Assembly: GCA_050872545.1 (NCBI GenBank)
Contig: JBNMHA010000028.1
Span: forward strand, 1-26,082
Source of the DNA: RGIG8597 sp050872545
GTDB lineage: Bacteria > Spirochaetota > GWE2-31-10
DNA length: 26,082 bases
Reading direction: 5' to 3'
Shown here one piece after another: positions 8,090 to 15,557 of this stretch. Numbering within the stretch: position 1 is the first letter of the stretch; each line of letters begins with the position of its first letter. Position numbers and translations under genes: made by a program. The notes under the pieces were generated by a model, which saw only the letters and a program-made list of their open reading frames with translations, searched no databases and was not told where the DNA came from.

Positions 8090-8123
8090 AAACTTGGTGT
8101 TTTAAAGAAACGTTAAAGCGATA

Positions 8124-9695
8124 TTAATCTAACTTGCGAATTAAAGATTCACCTTCCATATCAGCAGGTTTTTCCATTCCCATACATTCAATCATTGTAG
8201 GAATCAAATCTGCCAATCGTCCACCTGTTACTTTTAAGCAAATTTTATCTTTCTGAAGTTCTGGACGTTTTGAAATCAGTGACAGCCACACAAGATTTGT
8301 CGTATGTGATGTCATTGGCTTGCCTGTAATATAATCTACCATTTGTTCCGCATTTCCGTGATCAGCTGTCACAAGCACTACACCGTCATTTGCAAGAGCA
8401 GCATCTACCACTGCGCCTACACATTCATCTACAACAGTACAAGCTTTTACAGCTGCGTCATAAACGCCGGTATGTCCTACCATATCTGGGTTTGCATAGT
8501 TTAATATCACAACATCATATTTTCCGCTGTTAATAGCTTCCACCGCTTTGTCTTTTACTTCATAAGCACTCATTTCCGGCTTCAAGTCGTATGTTTCGAC
8601 CTTTGGCGAAGGAACAAGGATTCTGTCTTCATTAGCAAACTGAACATCTGACTGTCCGTTAAAGAAAAATGTTACATGCGCGAATTTTTCTGTTTCTGCA
8701 ATACGCAGCTGCGTCTTTCCGTTATCCGCAAGATACTGACCGAATAAATTAGTTAATTCGATGTTAGGGAATGCAATTTGCACATTTGCTCTTGATGATG
8801 AAGCTACACCGTCGTAATATTCGGTAAAACATACATAGTCGAGATTCTTAATATCTTTTGTCTGAAATTCATTGAATCCGTCAAGAACAAAAGCTTTTGT
8901 CATTTCACGTGTTCTATCGAGGCGATAATTAAAGAAAATTACAGAATCATTATCTGATACAGGTTTAAAATCAACCGTAATTCGCGGTTTAATAAACTCA
9001 TCGTTTTCATCTTTCGCGTAAGCGTCGGCTACGGCAGCGTAAACATTGTCAAATTTAGGTGCATTTCCTGTAGTAAGCATGTCATAAGCAATTTTGATTC
9101 TGTCCCAGTTTGTATCACGATCCATCGCATAATATCTTCCCACTACGGAACCTATTACACCCACTCCGTATTTCTTAGTTGCTTCATCCAATACCTGAAT
9201 AAAGCCTTCTGTACTTCTAGGCGGTGTATCACGTCCATCGGAAAATACATGAATTACAACTTGGTCTTTTTTCAATCCCACTTTTGCTGCAAGTTCCAAC
9301 AGTGCAATACAATGTTCGTTGTGAGCATGAACTCCTTGGTCTTGAACCAATCCCCAAAGGTGCAAAGTTGAACCTTTTTCTTTTACCTTGTTCATTGCAT
9401 CTAAAAACGGTTTAATTTTGAAGAAATCGCCGTTTAAAATTGTATTGGTAATACGAACAAGCGACTGATACACTACACGACCGGCTCCCATGTTAAGGTG
9501 ACCTACTTCACTGGAACCTTGATTTCCTGACGGCAAACCAACATTTTCTCCCGATGGAACAATTAAAGCTGTCGGATAATCTTTCAAATATTTATCATGA
9601 TTAGGCGTTTTTGCATTGTATACAGCATTGTATCTAAAGTCTGGGTTATATCCCCAGCCGTCTCTAATAATGAGTACATAAGGTTTCTTTGACAT
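8124..9695 (-). CDS. gpmI: 2,3-bisphosphoglycerate-independent phosphoglycerate mutase
   Basis: It interconverts 3- and 2-phosphoglycerate in glycolysis; cytosolic, with two divalent metal ions. The protein has 523 residues, typical of the family. The N-terminal metal aspartate is in RDGWG (Asp12). The phosphoserine nucleophile is Ser62 in SSEVGHLNMGAGR. The phosphatase-domain metal motifs HVFSDGRDTPP and VTADHGNAE are present, as is SHTTN. GGGGA (9701-9705) lies 5 bases before the start. It has its own good promoter and is divergent from the CYTH-domain gene. Its substrate is also the entry point of the serine pathway served by the dehydrogenase at 16298. Confidence 0.96.
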   Translation of the reverse strand: MSKKPYVLIIRDGWGYNPDFRYNAVYNAKTPNHDKYLKDYPTALIVPSGENVGLPSGNQGSSEVGHLNMGAGRVVYQSLVRITNTILNGDFFKIKPFLDAMNKVKEKGSTLHLWGLVQDQGVHAHNEHCIALLELAAKVGLKKDQVVIHVFSDGRDTPPRSTEGFIQVLDEATKKYGVGVIGSVVGRYYAMDRDTNWDRIKIAYDMLTTGNAPKFDNVYAAVADAYAKDENDEFIKPRITVDFKPVSDNDSVIFFNYRLDRTREMTKAFVLDGFNEFQTKDIKNLDYVCFTEYYDGVASSSRANVQIAFPNIELTNLFGQYLADNGKTQLRIAETEKFAHVTFFFNGQSDVQFANEDRILVPSPKVETYDLKPEMSAYEVKDKAVEAINSGKYDVVILNYANPDMVGHTGVYDAAVKACTVVDECVGAVVDAALANDGVVLVTADHGNAEQMVDYITGKPMTSHTTNLVWLSLISKRPELQKDKICLKVTGGRLADLIPTMIECMGMEKPADMEGESLIRKLD

Positions 9696-9733
9696 ATTTA
9701 TCCCCTTTTATATTAGTGAATTATAATGAAGTG

Positions 9734-9762
9734 ACTATAAAAAATTATAGGAATACCGTCAA
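9734..9762 (-). promoter_or_regulatory. predicted sigma-70 promoter of gpmI
   Basis: On the minus strand TTGACG (9757-9762) and TATAGT (9734-9739) have a 17-base spacer. A second TTGACG overlaps just upstream, next to the inverted repeat AAATGCGTC (9765-9773). Confidence 0.75.
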
Positions 9763-9818
9763 TGAAATGCGTCAAAAAAAAGTTTTTGAATTTTCATGAG
9801 ATTATTCGGAAAAACTAT

Positions 9819-9847
9819 TTGACAAGCAGAATTCAAATAGTTATAAG
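9819..9847 (+). promoter_or_regulatory. predicted sigma-70 promoter of the CYTH-domain gene
   Basis: A consensus TTGACA (9819-9824) and TATAAG (9842-9847) with a 17-base spacer. The implied leader is about 85 bases long. Confidence 0.75.
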
Positions 9848-9938
9848 AATGACGCATTTTATGAATTCACATTATTAAACAATGTTTATAACGTGAAAGT
9901 GCATTAAAACAGACTTTTAGCAAGGAAATTTTAATTTT

Positions 9939-10637
9939 ATGTCATTTGAAATTGAAAAGAAATTCAAAGTTCTTAACCATGATTTAGTCGCAAATCGGCT
10001 TGAAAATGAATTCAAAAAAATCGGAACTTCCGTAAAAATGGGTTTTTGGTGGACAGAAAATGAAGATCCTTGGTGTCTGGTAACTTCCGACGGAACTCAT
10101 AAAATTTCAAAGAAAAACATTGAGACAATCAACAAGTTGACCGAACTGAAAATCCCAGAAGAAGATTTTCAATTTATTCGGCTGCGCATTTTGGATAATA
10201 AAAAATTTGTCGTTACATTAAAAAACAAAGCAATAGTAAACCGCATTGAGCAAAATGTTGAATACGAATACGAATGTGAAGAAGATGTGTTTCGCGCAAT
10301 AGCCAAATTTCTTTCCGAAGGTTTTTATATCTTCTATTATAATGTAAAAACAACAACTCTTTTTACTCTTAATGATGTTAATATTGAACTGTCAAAATTT
10401 AATGATTTAAAAAATTCTTATCTGGAAATAGAAGTTACCGGAAATGACAAAGTAAAACTGGAAAAACGTTTGAATGAAATTCTGAACCTTTTTGCAGATT
10501 ATCCGATTGTCGAAGAACCGGAGAACTACAATAAGCTATCACGAAATGAAAATGCACGGACATTAGAAAACAAAAAGTTAAAAGACTATTCAAAAGAAGC
10601 ATTGAAGCAGCTTCAGGAAACAATCAATTTTATTTAG
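9939..10637 (+). CDS. CYTH-domain (triphosphate tunnel metalloenzyme) protein
   Basis: A 232-residue soluble protein starting with the ExExK signature of CYTH enzymes (Glu4, Glu6, Lys8), followed by alternating basic and acidic strand residues (FIRLRI, FVVTLKNK, EYEYECEE, NIELSKF, YLEIEVTG) as expected for the eight-stranded tunnel that binds a triphosphate. Known members hydrolyse inorganic triphosphate or thiamine triphosphate, or make cAMP; sequence alone does not separate these. A Lys/Glu-rich helical tail follows from about 190. The ribosome site AAGGAA (9922-9927) is 11 bases from the ATG, on the long side. It forms a single-gene unit ended by the terminator at 10715. Confidence 0.8.
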   Translation: MSFEIEKKFKVLNHDLVANRLENEFKKIGTSVKMGFWWTENEDPWCLVTSDGTHKISKKNIETINKLTELKIPEEDFQFIRLRILDNKKFVVTLKNKAIVNRIEQNVEYEYECEEDVFRAIAKFLSEGFYIFYYNVKTTTLFTLNDVNIELSKFNDLKNSYLEIEVTGNDKVKLEKRLNEILNLFADYPIVEEPENYNKLSRNENARTLENKKLKDYSKEALKQLQETINFI

Positions 10638-10656
10638 TAATGCAATATCTTACTGT

Positions 10657-10693
10657 GTCAAAAGTTTTATTTGCGGGGAGAAAAGCTTTTGAC
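10657..10693 (+). other. hairpin in the 3' region of the CYTH transcript
   Basis: GTCAAAAG (10657-10664) pairs with CTTTTGAC (10686-10693), extended by TTTT/AAAA with one bulged G. No T-run follows, so it is not itself a terminator. It could protect the mRNA end or be part of a small RNA ending at 10745. Confidence 0.55.
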
Positions 10694-10714
10694 TGTACTA
10701 TAATCCGGGAGGGG

Positions 10715-10745
10715 AAATGACGCTTGAAAGGGCGTCATTTTTTTT
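10715..10745 (+). terminator. Rho-independent terminator after the CYTH gene
   Basis: AAATGACGC (10715-10723) pairs perfectly with GCGTCATTT (10732-10740), followed by more T residues to 10745. Confidence 0.92.
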
Positions 10746-10860
10746 GCCGTAACTTGTAAACTGACAAAAAATCGCTGAAGCTGCAATTCCAAACAAAAAT
10801 TATTCGTATAAAGTGCACAACTTGATAATTACAAACAATGGAGAAACAAAGGAGTTCCAA

Positions 10861-11388
10861 ATGATTAAAAAAATTTTATTGCCTATTACAGTTTTAGTTT
10901 TTGCCCTGCCACTTACAGCACAGCCTATACCGCCGAATGCGCAAAAGCACAATAATCCACCGCCATATCAAATTCCCGAAAAAGATTTGGATTTAAGATT
11001 TTTAAACCTTTCCGAAGAACAAAATGTCCAAATCAACAAAATCACAGAAGAATACAAAAAGAAAATAGATTTGATAATACTGGATCTTAACCGCAATAAA
11101 CTTGATTTTGACGAAGTTATGATAAACGATGATTATGATTTTGATAAATTGAAAGGTCTGATTGAAAGCAGAAAAAAACTTGAGGGTGATATTTTAATTA
11201 ATTTTTTAGAAAGAGATTTAAAGGTAAAAGACTTGCTTACTCAAGAGCAGTGGAACATATTTAAAAAGAACTTTCCCAAAGGTGTGAACTTTTTTGATGA
11301 AAAGGATAAAATGCCGAAAGATAACAAAAACAAGCGAAATGAGAAAAAGAAATTTGATACTCATCCGCAAAAGAAATTTAAAGATTAA
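10861..11388 (+). CDS. periplasmic LTxxQ (Spy/CpxP/CnrX-like) protein
   Basis: A 175-residue exported protein. The signal peptide occupies about 1-20 (MIKKILLPIT...LTA). After a proline-rich spacer come two LTxxQ-type motifs, LSEEQ at 50-54 and LTQEQ at 126-130, flanking charged helices, as in the Spy/CpxP/ZraP/CnrX group of periplasmic chaperones and metal sensors. The C-terminal 35 residues are Lys/Asp-rich and probably disordered. AAAGGAG (10848-10854) is 6 bases before the ATG at 10861, whereas an upstream GTG at 10813 would bury the signal peptide. It precedes an ECF sigma factor and its anti-sigma factor. By analogy with CnrX it may sense envelope stress or metal for them; that role is inference. 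Confidence 0.75.
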   Translation: MIKKILLPITVLVFALPLTAQPIPPNAQKHNNPPPYQIPEKDLDLRFLNLSEEQNVQINKITEEYKKKIDLIILDLNRNKLDFDEVMINDDYDFDKLKGLIESRKKLEGDILINFLERDLKVKDLLTQEQWNIFKKNFPKGVNFFDEKDKMPKDNKNKRNEKKKFDTHPQKKFKD

Positions 11389-11418
11389 ACAGTTACAAGA
11401 TTTTTTTAGTAAATATCA

Positions 11419-11458
11419 GCAAGTAGGGTTATTCTGAAAATTAACGGAATGACCTTGC
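11419..11458 (+). other. hairpin between the LTxxQ gene and the sigma factor gene
   Basis: GGTTATTC (11427-11434) pairs with GAATGACC (11447-11454), with GCAA/TTGC outside it (11419-11422 and 11455-11458) and a 4-base bulge. There is no T-run, so it is more likely an mRNA processing or stability element than a terminator. Confidence 0.5.
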
Positions 11459-11493
11459 TCCGGCACAAAAGTGAAATTAAGGATTAAATAAAA

Positions 11494-11982
11494 TTGAAAA
11501 ATGATAAACTTATTGCCGAACTGCATAATAAGTACAGCAAAAAATTGATAAACTTAGCATACGGAATTGTAAAAGATACTGATTTAGCAGAAGACGTTGT
11601 GCAGGAAGTTTTTGTAAAATTTTGCAACGTACTGGAAACATTCCAAAAGTCTTGCAGTTATTATACATATTTATATAGAATGACAGTAAATCGTTCTATC
11701 GACGAATACAGAAAGAAAAAAAGAATTTCTTCAAAGACGGCAATGCTTCATGAAAATGTAAGCGCGAAGTCAAAGGATGTAGATTTAATACTTTCTGTTA
11801 AGAAAATTATTGAGGAATTAGACGATATTTATCGTATTCCGATAATACTTATTGATTATGACGGGCTTTCATACGAGGAAGGGGCGCGAATTTTAAATAT
11901 TTCTCTGCCTGCTTTCAGGTCACGTCTGATACGAGGGCGAGAACTTTTAATAAAAAGAATAAAACAAAAGGAAGTTTACTAA
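11494..11982 (+). CDS. ECF-type RNA polymerase sigma factor
   Basis: A 162-residue group 4 sigma factor that directs RNA polymerase to a dedicated set of promoters. Region 2 is visible as KLINLAYGIV...LAEDVVQEVFVKF (core and -10 binding) and SYYTYLYRMTVNRSIDEYRKKKR. Region 4, the -35-binding helix-turn-helix, is LSYEEGARILNISLPAFRSRLIRGRELL at about 125-152. Region 3 is missing, as expected for the class. Translation starts at TTG (11494), since the frame has no suitable ATG; AAGGA is 10 bases upstream. The stop overlaps the start of the anti-sigma gene by one base (TAATG), implying tight co-translation. Confidence 0.93.
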   Translation: MKNDKLIAELHNKYSKKLINLAYGIVKDTDLAEDVVQEVFVKFCNVLETFQKSCSYYTYLYRMTVNRSIDEYRKKKRISSKTAMLHENVSAKSKDVDLILSVKKIIEELDDIYRIPIILIDYDGLSYEEGARILNISLPAFRSRLIRGRELLIKRIKQKEVY

Positions 11983-12482
11983 TGAAATGCAAAGAAGCCA
12001 GAACTAAACTACATTTTTGGGTTGACAATCAATTACATCAGGATGAAGAGCGGGATTTGACTTTGCATCTTTCATCCTGCACTTCATGCAGCAATTTCAA
12101 AAATGAACTGCTGATGTACAAAAACCTGATTTTTAATCAAAATAATCTAATGCCATGCAGAATAGATCCGATAACTATGGATAGTGAAAGCGAGAGACAT
12201 CATAAAAAAGTTATGGAAATGGTAGGACTTGCGGCAGCGGCATGTTTCGGAATCTTAATCGGAATGTCATTATTCCAATTGTCAATTTTCAACAGTAGAA
12301 ATCAGGAATCTATAATCGCCGAAACTGCACCGATACCTGAAATCCAAAGCCAAAATGTTCAGAATGTGAACGTTATGCGAGAAACATATTACAAACCGAT
12401 GTCTTTCATGGTTAATTATGATAACTTCTTCTTTACCGATAGAAATATGCAGATTCAAGAATATTCTATTCCGTCTGAATAA
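11982..12482 (+). CDS. zinc-finger anti-sigma factor, membrane-anchored
   Basis: A 166-residue protein. The N-terminal zf-HC2 (ZAS) motif is complete: His29-x3-Cys33-x2-Cys36, with Cys3 as the likely fourth ligand. A single membrane helix at about 80-103 (VGLAAAACFGILIGMSLFQL) leaves roughly 60 residues outside the cytoplasm. Such proteins hold the partner ECF sigma factor at the membrane until a periplasmic signal releases it. The one-base overlap with the sigma gene supports pairing. The outer part is Gln/Asn/Tyr-rich and matches no domain I know; it would be the natural contact for the LTxxQ protein encoded two genes upstream. Confidence 0.88.
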   Translation: MKCKEARTKLHFWVDNQLHQDEERDLTLHLSSCTSCSNFKNELLMYKNLIFNQNNLMPCRIDPITMDSESERHHKKVMEMVGLAAAACFGILIGMSLFQLSIFNSRNQESIIAETAPIPEIQSQNVQNVNVMRETYYKPMSFMVNYDNFFFTDRNMQIQEYSIPSE

Positions 12483-12548
12483 TATTTCTAACCAACTTTA
12501 ACGTAAAAAAATCAGGCTCGTTTTTTAAACAGCTTGTTTCCTTGTTTT

Positions 12549-12576
12549 CCCGGCCCTAAAAAGCCGGGCTTTTTTT
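12549..12576 (+). terminator. Rho-independent terminator after the anti-sigma gene
   Basis: CCCGGC (12549-12554) pairs with GCCGGG (12563-12568) around an A-rich loop, followed by C and seven T. It separates the sigma operon from the CotH gene. Confidence 0.92.
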
Positions 12577-12648
12577 ATTTAAGCAGACAATTTCAATTTG
12601 CAACCTGCCACAATAACTTCATCTGATTGTAAATAATAAATTTTAACA

Positions 12649-12676
12649 TTGACGATTGACTTTTATTCTCTAATAA
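12649..12676 (+). promoter_or_regulatory. predicted promoter of the CotH-family gene
   Basis: TTGACG (12649-12654) and TAATAA (12671-12676) with a 16-base spacer. The ribosome site AGGAG at 12684-12688 serves the ATG at 12694. Confidence 0.6.
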
Positions 12677-12693
12677 AACCGTCAGGAGTGAAA

Positions 12694-12786
12694 ATGAAAG
12701 TAAACAAATTTATAAAATATTCCATATATATATATATATATTTGGAATATAACAGCTTGTTGTATGCCGGAATACGATTCTATTGA
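12694..12786 (+). CDS. out-of-frame signal-peptide leader of the CotH gene (30 codons)
   Basis: This is the properly initiated reading frame: AGGAG at 12684-12688 is 5 bases before the ATG. It encodes a Lys-rich start (MKVNKFIKYS) and an alternating Ile-Tyr hydrophobic core produced by an (AT)9 tract, then runs into TGA at 12784 because the tract shifts it out of the long CotH frame. Adding one AT unit, or removing two, would fuse it to the CotH frame through W-N-I-T-A-C-C. That supplies a spirochaete-type lipobox (I-T-A-C, Cys23) and a 477-residue lipoprotein in the ten-unit version. I read this as the OFF state of a phase-variable gene; a sequencing error in the tract is the alternative. 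Confidence 0.75.
   Translation: MKVNKFIKYSIYIYIYLEYNSLLYAGIRFY
12717..12750 (+). repeat. (AT)9 dinucleotide tract inside a near-perfect palindrome
   Basis: The tract is nine AT units at 12724-12741. It is flanked by the inverted repeats ATATTCCA (12717-12724) and TGGAATAT (12743-12750), so the whole block can form a hairpin or cruciform about 30 bases after the start codon. Dinucleotide tracts of this kind are classic slipped-strand sites. Confidence 0.9.
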
Positions 12787-14125
12787 ACTTAAAGGGCAAG
12801 AAGTAAATCATATATTAGGCGCAAATAATTCGGAAAAACTAAATAATTTGTTTGACAACACGGCTTTAGGACGAATAACTCTAAAGATTACAGAAGAGCA
12901 ATGGAATGAGCTTTTGAAAAACAGCCGTAACGAAGCACTAAGAAAAAACTACGTAAAAGCAGATTGCAAGTTTGAGAAAAGCTTTAATTATAATAACAAA
13001 ATATACAAGGTAAAATATAATCTCGATGAAATCGGAGTGCGCATAAGAGGCGGAAGCGACAGTTATCAGCCTCCGGAAAAAAACGATAAACATGTAAGTG
13101 AATGCACAGATTGCTATAATTCCTGCAATTCGTCGTATGTTCAGACGCATTTTAAATTGAAATTTAACCATTTTCATGACAATGACGAACACACTATTGA
13201 AGATTTGATAAAGGGCGTTAATCTAAAATGTATGCGTCAAGACACAAGCTACAGTGCAGAAATGTATGTTTACGACCTTATGCGGCGTTTCGGAATCTGG
13301 ACGGCAGCAAGAGCATCTTATACGATGTTTTACATTCAGATAGGCAATGAAGATCCGGCATATTTCGGAATGTACAAGGCAATAGAAGCTGTAAATAATA
13401 GATTTCTAAAAGCCAGAGTAAGTACAGAGCCGGGCAAAGGTTTCAACAGCAAAAACGGCAATCTTTGGAAGCGCGACAGTATTTTAAAAACGAATGAGGA
13501 TAACTTTGAAGCAGCAAGAGCTCAATTGGATGACTTTAATGACAAAGTGAAAAATCTACCCGATGAAGATTTTTACGACTGGATTAAAGATTCTATGGAT
13601 GTAGAACTTTTTCTGAAAACATTAGCTGTAGAAGCTGTATGCAGAAAATGGGACGGCTACTGGGCAAATAACAACAATTATTATTTCTACTTCGATACAT
13701 CAGCAAACAACAAGCTTTACTTTTTATCATACGACTGCGATAACTCATTATATATGCCGGACTCACTGGAGTTGCCGCCGCTTGAATACATAAAAAATCC
13801 CGAAAAAACCGAAGCTCCGATATTAGTCAAACGAATTTTAAACAATCAATATTATTTGGATATATATAAAAACGCATTGAAAGAGCTTATTTCGCCGAAA
13901 GCCGGGCTGTTCTTTTATGAAGAAAGTGAAAGCAGAATCATGCGATGGTACAACATGATTGAAAAATATTCTTATGATTATGACGCTCAGCCTTGCTTTT
14001 ACGAATATGAATATCCGGAATATTTCAATTTCACACCTAATTATGCATTTGGTAAGCCGCTTTTTAGCTGCAACGGCTTTTTCCAAAAAATGACAGAAAT
14101 GGCAGAAAAATATACGCAAAATTAA
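12764..14125 (+). CDS. CotH-family protein (body of a probable phase-variable lipoprotein)
   Basis: The intact frame gives 453 residues from Met at 12764, but that Met has no ribosome site, and no normal start codon exists between it and the stop at 12713. The true N-terminus is probably the leader at 12694, out of frame here. The body matches the CotH kinase-like family: GVRIRGGS...THFKLKF, then a D-x-S-x-x-x-E-x-Y-x-Y-D-L-x-R...G helix, PAYFGMYKAIEAV, and the acidic active-site block KWDGYWANNNNYYFYFD...FLSYDCDNSLYMP. CotH proteins phosphorylate or organise surface and spore-coat proteins. A cysteine cluster (SECTDCYNSC) may form disulfides. It sits after the sigma/anti-sigma operon but is separated by a terminator. 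The family call is strong; the expression state is inferred. Confidence 0.85.
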   Translation: MPEYDSIELKGQEVNHILGANNSEKLNNLFDNTALGRITLKITEEQWNELLKNSRNEALRKNYVKADCKFEKSFNYNNKIYKVKYNLDEIGVRIRGGSDSYQPPEKNDKHVSECTDCYNSCNSSYVQTHFKLKFNHFHDNDEHTIEDLIKGVNLKCMRQDTSYSAEMYVYDLMRRFGIWTAARASYTMFYIQIGNEDPAYFGMYKAIEAVNNRFLKARVSTEPGKGFNSKNGNLWKRDSILKTNEDNFEAARAQLDDFNDKVKNLPDEDFYDWIKDSMDVELFLKTLAVEAVCRKWDGYWANNNNYYFYFDTSANNKLYFLSYDCDNSLYMPDSLELPPLEYIKNPEKTEAPILVKRILNNQYYLDIYKNALKELISPKAGLFFYEESESRIMRWYNMIEKYSYDYDAQPCFYEYEYPEYFNFTPNYAFGKPLFSCNGFFQKMTEMAEKYTQN

Positions 14126-14185
14126 TATTTGATAATTTCTCAAATTGCTGTCTGACTAAACAGTAAAACGGGCGGCAAGAAAAGC

Positions 14186-14214
14186 TTTAAAATAAAAATG
14201 ATTTGATGTATAAT
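14186..14214 (+). promoter_or_regulatory. predicted promoter of serS
   Basis: TTTAAA (14186-14191) and consensus TATAAT (14209-14214) with a 17-base spacer, 37 bases before the start. Confidence 0.7.
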
Positions 14215-14251
14215 CGCCACCGAAATTTTTACAGAATCAGGAGATTAGAAA

Positions 14252-15520
14252 ATGCTGGATATAAAATTTGTTCGCGATAATATAGACGAAGTTCAGAAAA
14301 ATATCGAAAAAAGAAGCGTAAAAGCAAATGCGCAATTGGTTGTGGATTTATACAAGAAAAAAAATGAATTGCAGCTTGAAATCGACGAACTGAGAAAAGT
14401 ACGCAACGACAACGCAGCAAAAATGAAGCAGAAGCTTACAGATGACGAGCGTGCGAAACTAGTGGAAGAAGGCAAAACATTAAAAAACAAAATTGCCGAA
14501 ATTGAAGAAGAAAGCAAAAAAATCGATACTCAATACTTTGAAGAAGCAATGAAATTGCCTAACATGACAGACCCGACTTCACCTGTAGGCGGCGAAGAAG
14601 CAAGCATAGAAATAAAAAAAGTCGGAAACATTCCGGAATTCTCATTCCAACCGAAAGACCATGTAACGCTCGGAGAAGAACTTGATATTATAGACTTCGA
14701 TTCCGGTTCAGATGTTTCCGGAAATAAATTCTATTACCTAAAAAATGAAGGTGCGCTTCTGGAACTTGCGCTCGTTCAGTACGGTATAAACTTTCTGGTA
14801 AAAAAAGGCTTTACTCCGTATTTAACTCCGGATATTGCAAAAGCTTCCATACTTGAAGGTATCGGTTTCAGCCCAAGAGGTGAAGAAACAAACATTTATT
14901 CCATAGAAAATACGGAACAGTGTTTAGTCGGTACGGCAGAAATCACATTAGGCGGAATATACAGAAATAAAGTAATTGATGAAAACAACCTTCCTATAAA
15001 AATGGTAGGTTTCAGCCATTGTTTCAGAACAGAAGCCGGAGCCGCCGGACAAGCGACAAAAGGACTTTACCGCGTTCATCAATTCAGTAAAGTAGAAATG
15101 TTCATTATCTGTCATCCCGAAAAATCAGTTGAAATGCTTGAAACTTTGCGCGGAATAGAAGAAGAACTTTATCAATCTTTGGGAATTCCTTACCATGTAT
15201 TGAACATTGCTACCGGTGATTTGGGAAATCCTGCGTATAAAAAATACGACCTTGAAGCTTGGATGCCGGGACGAGGCGGCTATGGGGAAATCACATCAAC
15301 TTCAAATTGTACCGATTTCCAGTCACGCCGATTGAATATTAAGTTTAAAGATAAAGAAGGAAAACGAACCATTGCGCACATGCTAAACGGTACAGTTGTT
15401 GCCGTTCCGCGCGTAATAATTTCCATACTGGAAAATTTCCAAAATGAAGACGGAAGCGTTACTATACCGAAAGTTCTAGTTCCGTATACCGGATTTGAAA
15501 AAATTGAAAGAAAAAAATAA
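14252..15520 (+). CDS. serS: seryl-tRNA synthetase
   Basis: Class II synthetase that charges serine onto tRNA-Ser (and tRNA-Sec where present). It has 422 residues. Residues 1 to about 100 form the long Lys/Glu-rich coiled-coil arm that grips the tRNA variable arm. The catalytic domain shows motif 2 (FRTEAGAAGQATKGLYRVHQF) and motif 3 with the conserved EITSTSNCTDFQSRR and, near the end, NGTVVAVPRVIISILENFQ. AGGAG lies 9 bases before the ATG. It is a single-gene unit closed by a long shared terminator. Confidence 0.97.
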   Translation: MLDIKFVRDNIDEVQKNIEKRSVKANAQLVVDLYKKKNELQLEIDELRKVRNDNAAKMKQKLTDDERAKLVEEGKTLKNKIAEIEEESKKIDTQYFEEAMKLPNMTDPTSPVGGEEASIEIKKVGNIPEFSFQPKDHVTLGEELDIIDFDSGSDVSGNKFYYLKNEGALLELALVQYGINFLVKKGFTPYLTPDIAKASILEGIGFSPRGEETNIYSIENTEQCLVGTAEITLGGIYRNKVIDENNLPIKMVGFSHCFRTEAGAAGQATKGLYRVHQFSKVEMFIICHPEKSVEMLETLRGIEEELYQSLGIPYHVLNIATGDLGNPAYKKYDLEAWMPGRGGYGEITSTSNCTDFQSRRLNIKFKDKEGKRTIAHMLNGTVVAVPRVIISILENFQNEDGSVTIPKVLVPYTGFEKIERKK

Positions 15521-15557
15521 TCAGCATACAGTTCAACCAATTAAAACTTTGGGAAAC

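Noticed and set aside
10813..10860. GTG start for the LTxxQ protein
   Set aside because: It would place 16 polar residues before the signal peptide; the ATG at 10861 has AAAGGAG 6 bases upstream.
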